From positions 1-18,006 of the forward strand of contig PKCT01000184.1 of assembly GCA_002862325.1 (NCBI GenBank): a stretch of 18,006 bases of DNA, in the 5' to 3' direction. The translations under genes were made by a program, and so were the position numbers. Position 1 is the stretch's first letter; each line of letters begins with the position of its first letter. The DNA comes from Phycisphaerae bacterium (GTDB taxonomy: Bacteria; Planctomycetota; Phycisphaerae; Phycisphaerales; SM1A02). A model generated the notes under the pieces. The model ran no database searches, was not told the DNA's origin, and worked only from the letters and a program-made list of their open reading frames with translations. This document shows positions 7,269-14,394 of this stretch, one piece after another.

Positions 7269-8282
7269 ATGGCCAGGAAGAAGACCGCTCCATTTGAGTA
7301 TCGACCCGAACTTCGAATGTTCCTCTTCAAGGGAGCGGACGCTTTTCTCCAGGCGCAGTACCTCCGAATGGTGGTCGAAGGATTGGAGAAGTCGCTGGGC
7401 GAACCCCCCTCGCGATTCGATTTCGATGGTTCCACGACGTCGTTGGCGGACCTCCTCGACGAACTTCGAAGCTACGGCCTGATGCAATCCCACAAGGTGG
7501 TCGTGCTCGACGCAGCGGAACAGTTCGTCCGGAAGGAGTCGAATCGTCGAGGTCTCGAGGCGTACGCCGAAAGCACGATGCCGGAAGCGACGCTCGTCAT
7601 GCGGACGACTGGAGACTGGCGGGCTCCGAAGCTCGAGAAGGCGGTGGCCAAGGTCGGTGCGGTGGTTTCCTGTGAATCGCCCGATGCCCGAACCGCGGCC
7701 GCTTGGGCCGTAGGACGCGCAGAGAAGGCTCATCAGGCGGTCCTGGAGCGGTCCGCCGCGGCTCGACTGGTCGACCGGGTCGGCTCGGATCTCGCGAAGC
7801 TCGATGCCGAGATCGGCAAGCTCGCGATCGCCGCCGAGGGCGATCCGGCGACCATCGACGAGGCGCTGGTCGACGACATGGTGCCGCCCAGCCGCGAGGA
7901 ACAAGGCTGGATCATCCAGTCGGTCGTTCTTGGAGGCGACGCCGGACGAGCCCTGAAGACCCTCAGATCGTTGAAGGACGTCTCGAGGGTCCCGGATCAG
8001 GTCATTTCCTGGGCTCTGGTCGATCTCGGGAGGAAACTCCACGAAGCCGCGCGACAGCTGGAGAGTGGTGTACCGGAGGGCGCCGTGGGGAAGTCGCTTC
8101 GGCTCTGGGGTCCGGATACCCGACCCGTGCTCGAGACCGCACGACGATTGGGTGGAGACCGTGCTTCTCGGCTCTTCAACACCGCCATTCGGACCGACGA
8201 GGGCCTCAAGAGTGGTCGTTCAGGAGATGGTGCCCGGACTCTTGAAGGCTTGGCGGTGCTCCTGGCCGATAGTTGTCGATAG
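7269..8282 (+). CDS. holA: DNA polymerase III, delta subunit
   Basis: The product is 337 aa, the usual size for delta. It opens the beta sliding clamp during loading at the replication fork as part of the clamp-loader complex. The N-terminal AAA+-like domain lacks a P-loop, as delta does, and shows the usual opening MFLFKGADAFLQAQYLRMVV, then KVVVLDAAEQFV. A helical middle domain follows (about 145-215: ARLVDRVGSDLAKLDAEIGK, typical of the L-x-x-E-x-x-K-L segment in delta), then a helical C-terminal collar domain (about 220-335: IIQSVVLGGDAGRALKTLRS, SWALVDLGRKLHEAARQL). These low-conservation motifs and the overall length give the call; there is no catalytic residue to check. Start chosen at ATG 7269; an ATG at 7258 is out of frame. 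Confidence 0.88.
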   Translation: MARKKTAPFEYRPELRMFLFKGADAFLQAQYLRMVVEGLEKSLGEPPSRFDFDGSTTSLADLLDELRSYGLMQSHKVVVLDAAEQFVRKESNRRGLEAYAESTMPEATLVMRTTGDWRAPKLEKAVAKVGAVVSCESPDARTAAAWAVGRAEKAHQAVLERSAAARLVDRVGSDLAKLDAEIGKLAIAAEGDPATIDEALVDDMVPPSREEQGWIIQSVVLGGDAGRALKTLRSLKDVSRVPDQVISWALVDLGRKLHEAARQLESGVPEGAVGKSLRLWGPDTRPVLETARRLGGDRASRLFNTAIRTDEGLKSGRSGDGARTLEGLAVLLADSCR

Positions 8283-8391
8283 GGCCTGAGGCCCGTATCG
8301 GGGTTTCTGTACGCGGTTGAAAGACCCCACAGGCTCGATGGTTGTGTAGGGAGCGGCTTCCTCGGAGTCGCGTCCTTGGGCAGGATGCCCA
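8282..8391 (+). other. holA-lipoprotein spacer with three small hairpins
   Basis: The 138-bp gap after holA holds three short inverted repeats: GGGCC/GGCCC around TGA at 8282-8294, starting in the holA stop; GGGGT..TTC/GAA..ACCCC at 8300-8328 with a 2-nt bulge; and TGGGC/GCCCA at 8377-8391. None has a T-tract. One may act as the holA terminator, or they may form a leader for the lipoprotein gene. Confidence 0.3.
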
Positions 8392-8408
8392 GAACCCACG
8401 TTTGAGGC

Positions 8409-8414
8409 AGGAGG
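8409..8414 (+). promoter_or_regulatory. Shine-Dalgarno AGGAGG fixing a GTG start
   Basis: A perfect AGGAGG ends six bases before the GTG at 8421. This decides the start of the lipoprotein gene in favour of the GTG over an in-frame ATG at 8463. Confidence 0.75.
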
Positions 8415-8420
8415 CCGACT

Positions 8421-9524
8421 GTGGATTCCCCATGTACGTGTGCTCGTTGGATCCGCCGTTTCATGAATGCGGTGGTCCGTTTGCGTGTTCCCGCACTCCT
8501 TCTGGTCGGTGTGCAGGCAGGGTGTCAATCCAGTCCGGAACCGATGCCGGCGTCGACGCCGGTCTCGGAGACGTCTACGCTGGACGCTCGGTTGCCGGAC
8601 TCGGCCGCGTTGACCCAGCTCTCGCAGATCGATGGATCCGTGCTCGGATTCGAGAGGTCCTCGGAGGAGACTGATGCCGACACGTCCGAGAGTGCCGAGT
8701 CACCGGAGACGACGCCGGACGAACCTGTCGGCGAGACCTTGATTCTCGCTCGAGGATCGAGCGAGCCGGAGCCCGAGCAGCCTCTCCGGCTGCCGGTAGC
8801 GGAATTGCAGGCCAGGCTCTCCGATCTGGCCGCGACCGCGGATGATCCGACCCTCTACGAGCTTGCTGCGGCGTTGATTCCGCTCATCGCGGTGCCGGAA
8901 CTCGTGGAAGGTGGCTATCCGGAATACGCGCCTCAGATTCACGATCTCTCGTCGGACGAGGAGCTTCTCGTACTCAGCACTGCGGAGTTCGCCTTCACGG
9001 TTCGAAGGCGCCTGGATGCGGGCGAACCGCCGATGGCGGTGATCGCATCGGAAATCGAGCGTCTTCGAGAAGGCCTGCGGGACGACTCCGGGCTTCAGAT
9101 CGCAACGGTCGCGCTCTGCTCGGCGATCCGCGGCTTCGGCGACTTCGATGAGCTTGACCGCCGACTTCCGACCCGGAGCGATCGAGATGCCCTGGTCTAC
9201 ATCGCCTTGGATGGGCTCGACTGGCAGTCGCTCGAGAACGGCACGCATCGTTGGACGATCGACCACCGGATCGAGCTTCGCCAGCTGAGCGATGGCTTCG
9301 TCGTCGATCCGGGGCGTTGGGCGATTCAGACGCACACCTTGTCGGAGCCCAGCCGAGACGCCTTCTTCTGGGTTCGGATTCGACTCCCGATCGAGGACCT
9401 CTCGGCTGGTCGGTACGGACTCAAGATCCGAGTTCGAGAACCGAGTACGGGACGTGAGGTCGAGAAGTCCCTCGACCTCGAGCTCGTTCCGGCTCGCATG
9501 CTGACCGACGCCGTGGATCGGTGA
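8421..9524 (+). CDS. putative lipoprotein, function unknown
   Basis: The 367-aa product starts at GTG 8421. Its first 35 residues look like a lipoprotein signal: a basic n-region (ARWIRRFMNAVVRLR), a hydrophobic stretch PALLLVGVQ, then AGC with Cys35 as the likely lipidated residue. The lipobox (VQAGC) is not the textbook LxxC, since it has Gln at -3, so lipidation is probable rather than certain. Residues about 36-110 are a Ser/Glu/Pro/Thr-rich, acidic, probably disordered tether. A helical domain follows at about 120-260 (LPVAELQARLSDLAATADDP, SEIERLREGL). A beta-rich C-terminal part ends in IRVREPSTGREVEKSLDLEL, reminiscent of a small beta-sandwich. I do not recognise a family. It sits between holA and pyrB with no functional link visible. 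Confidence 0.75.
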   Translation: MDSPCTCARWIRRFMNAVVRLRVPALLLVGVQAGCQSSPEPMPASTPVSETSTLDARLPDSAALTQLSQIDGSVLGFERSSEETDADTSESAESPETTPDEPVGETLILARGSSEPEPEQPLRLPVAELQARLSDLAATADDPTLYELAAALIPLIAVPELVEGGYPEYAPQIHDLSSDEELLVLSTAEFAFTVRRRLDAGEPPMAVIASEIERLREGLRDDSGLQIATVALCSAIRGFGDFDELDRRLPTRSDRDALVYIALDGLDWQSLENGTHRWTIDHRIELRQLSDGFVVDPGRWAIQTHTLSEPSRDAFFWVRIRLPIEDLSAGRYGLKIRVREPSTGREVEKSLDLELVPARMLTDAVDR

Positions 9525-9575
9525 GCGACCCGGTTCGTCGACTCTGTGTCTCGACATCTGGGATTGGTAGCATTC

Positions 9576-9587
9576 ATGCATGCATGA
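9576..9587 (+). other. three-codon minicistron overlapping the pyrB start
   Basis: ATG CAT GCA TGA begins four bases before the pyrB ATG, in another frame. A third ATG follows at 9584. The repeat CATGCATGCATG thus offers three start codons in three frames. It could tune pyrB initiation by competition, or be chance. Confidence 0.25.
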
Positions 9588-10506
9588 TCAGAGGTCGCTA
9601 CTGAGGCTTAGAGGCATGGAGCGGACGGAGGTCGAGGCGATCCTCGATCGGGCCGAGGCGCTGCTCCCGGCGGTCGATGGGACGCGCAAGGCGACGCAGA
9701 TCCAGGAATCGGCGGTTTTCGGATTGGTGTTCCTGGAGGACTCCACCAGGACTCGACTCAGTTTCGAGACGGCGATTCATCGGCTGGGGCAGCGTGCCGT
9801 CGCGATGACTTCCACGGGTTCGAGCACCAGCAAGGGCGAATCTCTGGTGGATACGGCTCGCAATGTCGCCGCGATGGGCGTCCAGGGGCTCGTGGTCCGG
9901 TGTCGTCAGAGCGGGGGCGCCGCTCGAATTGCGGACGAGGTCGATGTGCCCGTCGTGAATGCCGGTGACGGGCGTCATGAGCATCCCACACAAGGGTTGC
10001 TGGATGCCGCGGCGTTGCGAAGCCGCCTGGGATCACTCGAAGGGCGACGGATCCTGATCGTGGGGGACATTGGCAACAGCCGAGTAGCACGGTCCGATAT
10101 CTATTCATTCACGGCGCTTGGCGCAGCCGTGACCCTCGTTGGACCACCGTCCATGGTGCCTTGGCACCTCGCGTCGCTGGGCCATAGCATCGTGGTCTCA
10201 CATGAACTGGACCCGGTTCTGGACCAGGCGGATGCGGTCGTCACCCTGCGCATTCAGCGCGAGCGGTCTTCCTCTGGGACCGTTCCCAGCGACTATCGAG
10301 AGGGTTTCGGGCTGACGAAGGATCGATGCCGCAATCTGCGGAGAGAGGTGCCGATCCTCCATCCCGGGCCCGCGAATCGTGGCGTGGAGATCGACGATGG
10401 GGTCCTTGAAGACGCCAGTCGTTGTCTGGTACTCGACCAGGTCAGGCACGGGGTTGCAGTCCGTATGGCCGTGCTCGAACGTGCCATGGCGGGTGCGTCC
10501 GGCTGA
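9580..10506 (+). CDS. pyrB: aspartate carbamoyltransferase, catalytic subunit
   Basis: This 308-aa enzyme joins carbamoyl phosphate and aspartate to N-carbamoyl-L-aspartate, the committed step of pyrimidine synthesis in the cytoplasm. The carbamoyl-phosphate loop is EDSTRTRLSFE (about 53-63). SSTSKGES (81-88) holds the catalytic-site Lys85 of the 80s loop. GDGRHEHPTQGLLD (129-142) includes the conserved HPTQ. The aspartate-domain motif is PILHPGPANRGVEI (258-271). DQVRHGVAVRMAVLERA near the end is typical. Length fits a catalytic chain; no pyrI regulatory chain or dihydroorotase is in the window. No attenuator or uracil-responsive leader is visible in the 55 bp upstream, but the start lies in an unusual ATGC repeat and lacks a strong Shine-Dalgarno. 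Confidence 0.96.
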   Translation: MHDQRSLLRLRGMERTEVEAILDRAEALLPAVDGTRKATQIQESAVFGLVFLEDSTRTRLSFETAIHRLGQRAVAMTSTGSSTSKGESLVDTARNVAAMGVQGLVVRCRQSGGAARIADEVDVPVVNAGDGRHEHPTQGLLDAAALRSRLGSLEGRRILIVGDIGNSRVARSDIYSFTALGAAVTLVGPPSMVPWHLASLGHSIVVSHELDPVLDQADAVVTLRIQRERSSSGTVPSDYREGFGLTKDRCRNLRREVPILHPGPANRGVEIDDGVLEDASRCLVLDQVRHGVAVRMAVLERAMAGASG

Positions 10507-10683
10507 CGCCAAGGGCCGAGAATAGCCACGAATCCTCAATCCAACGGTCCGAGAGGGCCGATGACACCGGTGCTGGGAATCATTGCGATGATCCCGGAGA
10601 CGTGTATCAGGATCGTCATGCTTTCAAAGACGGGTCCAGGCCACGCTGGCCGCCTGTCGGAATTCCGGAGTTCGGGCCCGATC

Positions 10684-12162
10684 ATGCGAAGAATCCCCGC
10701 ACTGTTGCTGGCTCTGTTCGCCCCGATCATCTTCGCAGGCTGCGAAGTCGATTCGTTCATGAATCCGAGCGTGACTGGCTACTACGAGCATACGCCGACG
10801 TCCATGCCGATCATCGATCGGCTCGACATCATCGAACGAGAGCTCGGATATCAGCCCGAGATCTCGAAGCCGACGCCCGAGGATCTCGCTCCGAACCAAC
10901 TGCAGTACCGGCTCGCTCCCGGTGACATCGTCCGGGTCGAGATCTACGAGCTTGTGCTTGCCGGTCAGACCGACGTCTCCGTTCGAGTCATCGACCAGGC
11001 GGGCATGATCCGCCTGCCCACTCTTGGCGATGTGCAGGCGGCCGGTCGCACCATCGAGGAGCTCCAGCAGGAGATCGTGGAAGCGGTTCGACCGCTCATC
11101 CCAACGAATCCACTCGTCACCGTCGTGCTGGAGGAAGGGAGAAGCTTCCAATTCACTATCTACGGCGCGGTCTCCGGCACGGGAATCTACGCCCTTCAAA
11201 GACCGGATTTCCGCGTCATGGAGGCGCTGGCCCTTGCGGGTGGTACCGCGGCGACGACGCAGAAGATCTACGTGATTCGTGAAGTCGTGATCGACGAGAA
11301 CGTGCGTCCGGACTACGCCCGCAACAAGAAGCCCGGACAAACCGGCGAATCCGGCGACGATGCGAGCGATCTCCAAGACATCGATGCCTTGATCGAAGCG
11401 CTTGATGGCGGTGCAAGCCCCGCGGCGATGAGAAGCTTGCAGGAGGATCCGCAGATCGACGTCGACGATCTCTCGCCCGCGGATCAGGAGACCGGCGACA
11501 CGACGGACGCCGAACCCGCGATGGGTGGAAGCGATGTCTTCGTCTTCGACGAGGACACCCAGAAGTGGGTACGCCTCGACTCCGAGGCCGCCGTCGCCCA
11601 AGGTCTGAAGCCCAGTACCCGTCGCACCAAGATCGAGGTTGCGACGGAAGCTCGGCCGAGTCCGTATGCGACGCGAATCATCGAGGTCGACTATCAGGCC
11701 CTCGCCCGAGGCGATAGCAACGAGAACATCGTCATCCGGCCCGACGACCGCGTGTTCGTGGACACTCCGGAAGTGGGTGTCGTGTACATCGATGGAGAGA
11801 TTTCGCGACCAGGCGTCTATCAGCTGCCGGTTGCCGGACGCCTCACCTTGAGTCGTCTCGTCGCGGCGGCCGGTGGTCTGAACCAGCTGGCGATTCCAGA
11901 GCGTGTCGATCTCACCCGCAAGATCGGTGAGAATCGTGAGGCGACTCTTCGCGTGAATCTGGCGGCGATCAGAAATCGGGGCGAACCAGATATTTACATT
12001 CGTCAGGACGACTACATTTCGATCGGTACCAACTTCTTTGCAGCACCACTGGCGGTGATTCGAAACGGGTTCCGCTTCACCTATGGATTCGGATTCCTGC
12101 TCGACCGAAACTTCGGAAATGACGTCTTCGGCGCACCACCGACCAACATTCAGGGCTTTTAA
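10684..12162 (+). CDS. Wza-like polysaccharide export lipoprotein (Poly_export/SLBB)
   Basis: I place the start at ATG 10684 because the product then begins with a classic lipoprotein signal (MRRIPALLLALFAPIIFAGC, Cys20). The frame is open 41 codons further up, but that stretch is not signal-like. Of 492 aa, the Poly_export domain lies at about 75-150 (QYRLAPGDIVRVEIYEL, RLPTLGDVQAAGRTIEEL). The first SLBB follows (TIYGAVSGTGIYALQ, about 158-200). It is interrupted at about 205-318 by an acidic, probably disordered insert, then resumes (RIIEVDYQALARGDSNENIV) and passes to a second SLBB at about 365-430 (VYIDGEISRPGVYQLPVAG). The tail FFAAPLAVIRNGFRFTYGF ends a group I have met in planctomycete-like proteins. 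Such proteins form the outer-membrane exit channel for exopolysaccharide. The Shine-Dalgarno (GGAG, 13 bases away) is weak. pyrB ends 177 bp upstream, so this probably has its own promoter. Confidence 0.88.
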   Translation: MRRIPALLLALFAPIIFAGCEVDSFMNPSVTGYYEHTPTSMPIIDRLDIIERELGYQPEISKPTPEDLAPNQLQYRLAPGDIVRVEIYELVLAGQTDVSVRVIDQAGMIRLPTLGDVQAAGRTIEELQQEIVEAVRPLIPTNPLVTVVLEEGRSFQFTIYGAVSGTGIYALQRPDFRVMEALALAGGTAATTQKIYVIREVVIDENVRPDYARNKKPGQTGESGDDASDLQDIDALIEALDGGASPAAMRSLQEDPQIDVDDLSPADQETGDTTDAEPAMGGSDVFVFDEDTQKWVRLDSEAAVAQGLKPSTRRTKIEVATEARPSPYATRIIEVDYQALARGDSNENIVIRPDDRVFVDTPEVGVVYIDGEISRPGVYQLPVAGRLTLSRLVAAAGGLNQLAIPERVDLTRKIGENREATLRVNLAAIRNRGEPDIYIRQDDYISIGTNFFAAPLAVIRNGFRFTYGFGFLLDRNFGNDVFGAPPTNIQGF

Positions 12163-12216
12163 CTAGCCCAGACCCCATCGGGTATCTGTGAGTCTGTTGG
12201 AGAAAAGCCCCGGCCC

Positions 12217-12273
12217 ATGAGTACCGACCTTGTCAATCAGCCAACATATGATTGCCAGTCGGATTACACGTAA
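12217..12273 (+). CDS. possible small leader ORF (18 aa)
   Basis: ATG to TAA encodes MSTDLVNQPTYDCQSDYT, a soluble acidic peptide with no recognisable motif. A GGAG at 12199-12202 is 14 bases upstream, rather far for efficient initiation. It ends just before the AT-rich patch. It may be a leader peptide, a remnant of a lost gene, or chance. Confidence 0.2.
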   Translation: MSTDLVNQPTYDCQSDYT

Positions 12274-12280
12274 GTCGTTG

Positions 12281-12297
12281 TCTAAAATAAATTTATG
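12281..12297 (+). promoter_or_regulatory. AT-rich patch, candidate promoter of the exosortase genes
   Basis: TCTAAAATAAATTTATG is by far the most AT-rich run in this GC-rich window and sits about 200 bp before the exosortase start. TAAAAT (12283-12288) or TAAATT (12288-12293) could be a -10 box; the spacing to a good -35 box is not convincing. It could equally be an A/U-rich site in the export gene's 3' mRNA. Confidence 0.3.
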
Positions 12298-12484
12298 GAG
12301 GATGCCAGAACGCCTCTGGCCGTCGTTCCGAGGCGAGTCGGTGGTTGGTGCTTGCTGCTTCGCCCGGATCTGGCAAAATGCCGAACTCTGGGGATCCCGG
12401 GTGACGTATCACCGCGTGTGTGAACTGGCTACTTGGATGCCCTGGATTTGGCATCCGGGCGAAACCGGCGCGCCGGAGGTGCCG

Positions 12485-12499
12485 ATGGAGAACTTGTGA
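12485..12499 (+). other. minicistron MENL coupled to the exosortase start
   Basis: ATG GAG AAC TTG TGA is preceded by GGAGG (12475-12479) at the ideal 5-base spacing. Its TGA overlaps the exosortase GTG as GTGA. A ribosome ending here would be placed on the GTG, a classic translational-coupling geometry. The GGAGG can be covered by the hairpin described for the leader. Confidence 0.4.
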
Positions 12500-13461
12500 C
12501 TAGTGCCAGTACGTCCGTGAAGCCAGATGCGGCCCCTCGTGAAGACGGGGTGCTCGACGTCTCATGGGCGACCATGATCGTGGCCCTCGCGGTACTTCTG
12601 CTGGTGATTGGCGGGGTCTTCTTCCATCTCTTCCGAGCTCAGGTGCTCTACGCATTGGCCGAGCCCTCCGACTGGGGACACACCCTGATCGTTCCGGTCA
12701 TCGTCGGATGGCTGATCTGGCGGGATCGGGAGTCGCTCGCGAAGCTGCAGCCGTTCCGGCCCGCGTGGACCGGTCTCCTTCTCGTCAGCCTGGGATTGAC
12801 GTTCTACGTCGTCTCGCTGGTCGGTCCATCCTGGTTCACCGTCCACCACAATGCGAGGCAGCTCGGTTTCGCCGTCACGCTCTTCGGCATCGCCCTGGTC
12901 CTGTTCGGTTGGAAGTCGATGAAGGTGCTCGCCTTCCCCCTCGCCTATCTCGTCGTCTTCGGCTTCACCTACACCGATCGGATCATCAGCTACTTCACCT
13001 ACAAGCTGCAGGACATCAGTGCCGCCGGTGGATACCTGCTGCTCAAGCTCCTGAATCTGGACGTCGACAAGTCGGGCAACACGATCACCGTGGTGAACGA
13101 TCTCGGAGTCGAATCCGCGCTGAACATCGCCGAAGCGTGCAGCGGCATGCGGATGCTGGTTGCGTTCATGGCCTTGGGCACCTTGATGGCCTACGTGGGC
13201 CTCTCGGCATGGTGGCAGCGGATCACGTTGATTCTGCTCGGTATTCCCGTGGCGGTCTTCGTCAACGTTCTTCGGGTCGCGACGCTCGGCGTCCTGTCGC
13301 TTTGGGACGTCGGCTTTGCAGGTGGCGAGTTCCACAGCTTCGTCGGCTTCGTCTGGCTCGTGCCCGCGTTCCTCGTGTTCCTCGGAATCATGACGCTCAT
13401 CCAGCACGTGATCGTCGAGAAACCCGAGACGGAGACGGAGTCGAAGGAGGCGACGGCATGA
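12496..13461 (+). CDS. exosortase (multi-pass membrane cysteine transpeptidase-like enzyme)
   Basis: Start taken as GTG 12496, 5 bases after GGAG and overlapping the stop of a minicistron; the in-frame TTG at 12433 would add an unlikely Arg/Gly-rich start inside the leader. The product is 321 aa with about eight hydrophobic segments, the first at about 25-46. The exosortase active-site residues are in place: Cys215 in AEACSGMRML, Arg260 in VNVLRVATLG and His280 in GGEFHSFVGF. Exosortases recognise C-terminal sorting tails (PEP-CTERM class) of exported proteins and process them, usually in exopolysaccharide-producing bacteria. It overlaps the EpsI-like gene by ATGA and follows an export lipoprotein, which fits. 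The subtype cannot be assigned by eye, and no substrate with a PEP-CTERM tail is in the window. Confidence 0.92.
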   Translation: MTSASTSVKPDAAPREDGVLDVSWATMIVALAVLLLVIGGVFFHLFRAQVLYALAEPSDWGHTLIVPVIVGWLIWRDRESLAKLQPFRPAWTGLLLVSLGLTFYVVSLVGPSWFTVHHNARQLGFAVTLFGIALVLFGWKSMKVLAFPLAYLVVFGFTYTDRIISYFTYKLQDISAAGGYLLLKLLNLDVDKSGNTITVVNDLGVESALNIAEACSGMRMLVAFMALGTLMAYVGLSAWWQRITLILLGIPVAVFVNVLRVATLGVLSLWDVGFAGGEFHSFVGFVWLVPAFLVFLGIMTLIQHVIVEKPETETESKEATA

Positions 13462-14333
13462 TTCGATTCAGTCGATCCGTCATCACCGCCTACGTCACCC
13501 TGCTGCTGCTCTTCGCGATGGGCCTGTTCGTCGTGCCCATGGCGATCGCGAGCCTCGAGATCTACCTCCAGAAGAAGCCGGTCGTGCTGAACGCGGATCT
13601 GGCGTCCATCGCGGTTCCGCTCGGTCCCTGGGATCGAACCAAGGATGCGAACGGCGATGCGGTCCCGGACGGCAAGCTGACTGCGGAGATGGTCGAGGAG
13701 CTCGGCACCGACAAGTATCTCGATCGTTTGTATTCGGCCGACGGCAAGAACGTGAACGTCCATGTCGCCTACTACACGGGCATGATCGACGACGTACCGC
13801 ACGTCCCCGAGCGATGTTGGGACGCGGCGGGACTCGAGATGGTCGGCGTCCCCGAGATCGCCGCGCTCGAGTTCGAGGTTCCCAACACGATCTTCGAAAG
13901 CGTTCCGACGAATCTGGCGACCGGAGAGCCCTACGGAACGTTGGAGTACACCGACGCGATCGGAAGCACCCAGCGCATCCACCTCCCGGTTGGCGAGGCT
14001 GCGATGACCATGTCGGAGTTCCAGCCGTCCAAGGCTAATCCACGCGAGCGTCAGATCGGCGGATACTTCTTCATCGCCAACGGTCGAATCGCACCGAGCG
14101 CCCGGGACGTCCGGCTGCTCGCCTTCAATCCGAACGAAGAGTACGCGTACTACTGCAAAGTCCAGTTTTCGATGCGGGACCGAATCGCGCCGGGGGAATC
14201 CGACGCCGCGGCCCGCATCCGATTCGTCGAGAAGGTCCAGGAGGCGATGCCGCATCTCCTCCCCGAGGTCATGCGATGCCTTCCCGACTGGCCGAGCATT
14301 GAACGAGAGAGAAAGACCACAGAACCCACTTGA
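13458..14333 (+). CDS. EpsI-like exosortase-associated protein
   Basis: ATG 13458 overlaps the exosortase stop (ATGA) and has GGAGG seven bases upstream. The 291-aa product has one N-terminal membrane anchor (about 8-32, VITAYVTLLLLFAMGLFVVP) and an extracytoplasmic domain. The stretch VHVAYYTGMIDDVPHVPERC (about 101-120), with His115 and Cys120, matches the H-x-P-x-x-C signature seen in EpsI/DUF3485 proteins, and GGYFFIANGR follows. EpsI is found fused to, or next to, exosortases and is thought to work with them; its biochemical role is not established. The family is more diverged than the exosortase, so I rate the call below it. Overlap on both sides of the locus indicates an operon. Confidence 0.82.
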   Translation: MIRFSRSVITAYVTLLLLFAMGLFVVPMAIASLEIYLQKKPVVLNADLASIAVPLGPWDRTKDANGDAVPDGKLTAEMVEELGTDKYLDRLYSADGKNVNVHVAYYTGMIDDVPHVPERCWDAAGLEMVGVPEIAALEFEVPNTIFESVPTNLATGEPYGTLEYTDAIGSTQRIHLPVGEAAMTMSEFQPSKANPRERQIGGYFFIANGRIAPSARDVRLLAFNPNEEYAYYCKVQFSMRDRIAPGESDAAARIRFVEKVQEAMPHLLPEVMRCLPDWPSIERERKTTEPT

Positions 14334-14394
14334 AAGCCACCCAGTCGCGGTGCTCGACGTGACTTCAGCAACGGAAACCCAGGACTCCCTTCGA

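Larger units (their letters stand above)
12163..12495 (+). promoter_or_regulatory. 333-bp hairpin-rich leader between the export gene and the exosortase
   Basis: This stretch lacks a supported gene. It contains an AT-rich patch (12281-12297) and inverted repeats: CGCCTC/GAGGCG (12311-12335), GGCA/TGCC (12372-12382), GGTGA/TCACC (12400-12413) and GGATGCC/GGCATCC (12435-12456). GGCATCCGG (12450-12458) can alternatively pair with CCGGA..TGCC (12473-12483), which covers the GGAGG at 12475-12479. The two last stems exclude each other. This looks like a regulatory leader (attenuator, riboswitch or RNA-binding site); its ligand is unknown. Confidence 0.45.

Noticed and set aside
10561..10683. Extension of the export lipoprotein gene to the ATG at 10561.
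   Set aside because: The added residues push the signal peptide and lipobox Cys to an internal position; MRRIPALLL at 10684 is a proper lipoprotein start.
12450..12490. Cyclic di-GMP-I (GEMM) riboswitch, suggested by GGGCGAAACC and GGTGCCGATGG.
   Set aside because: The pieces are too close together and the conserved GGGACGCAAAGCC-type half is missing; the fold does not match.
12230..12499. 89-codon ORF across the exosortase leader.
   Set aside because: It starts at a TTG, its product is Trp/Cys-rich with no domain, and it overlaps the hairpins. Only the last four codons with their own ATG and GGAGG look used.
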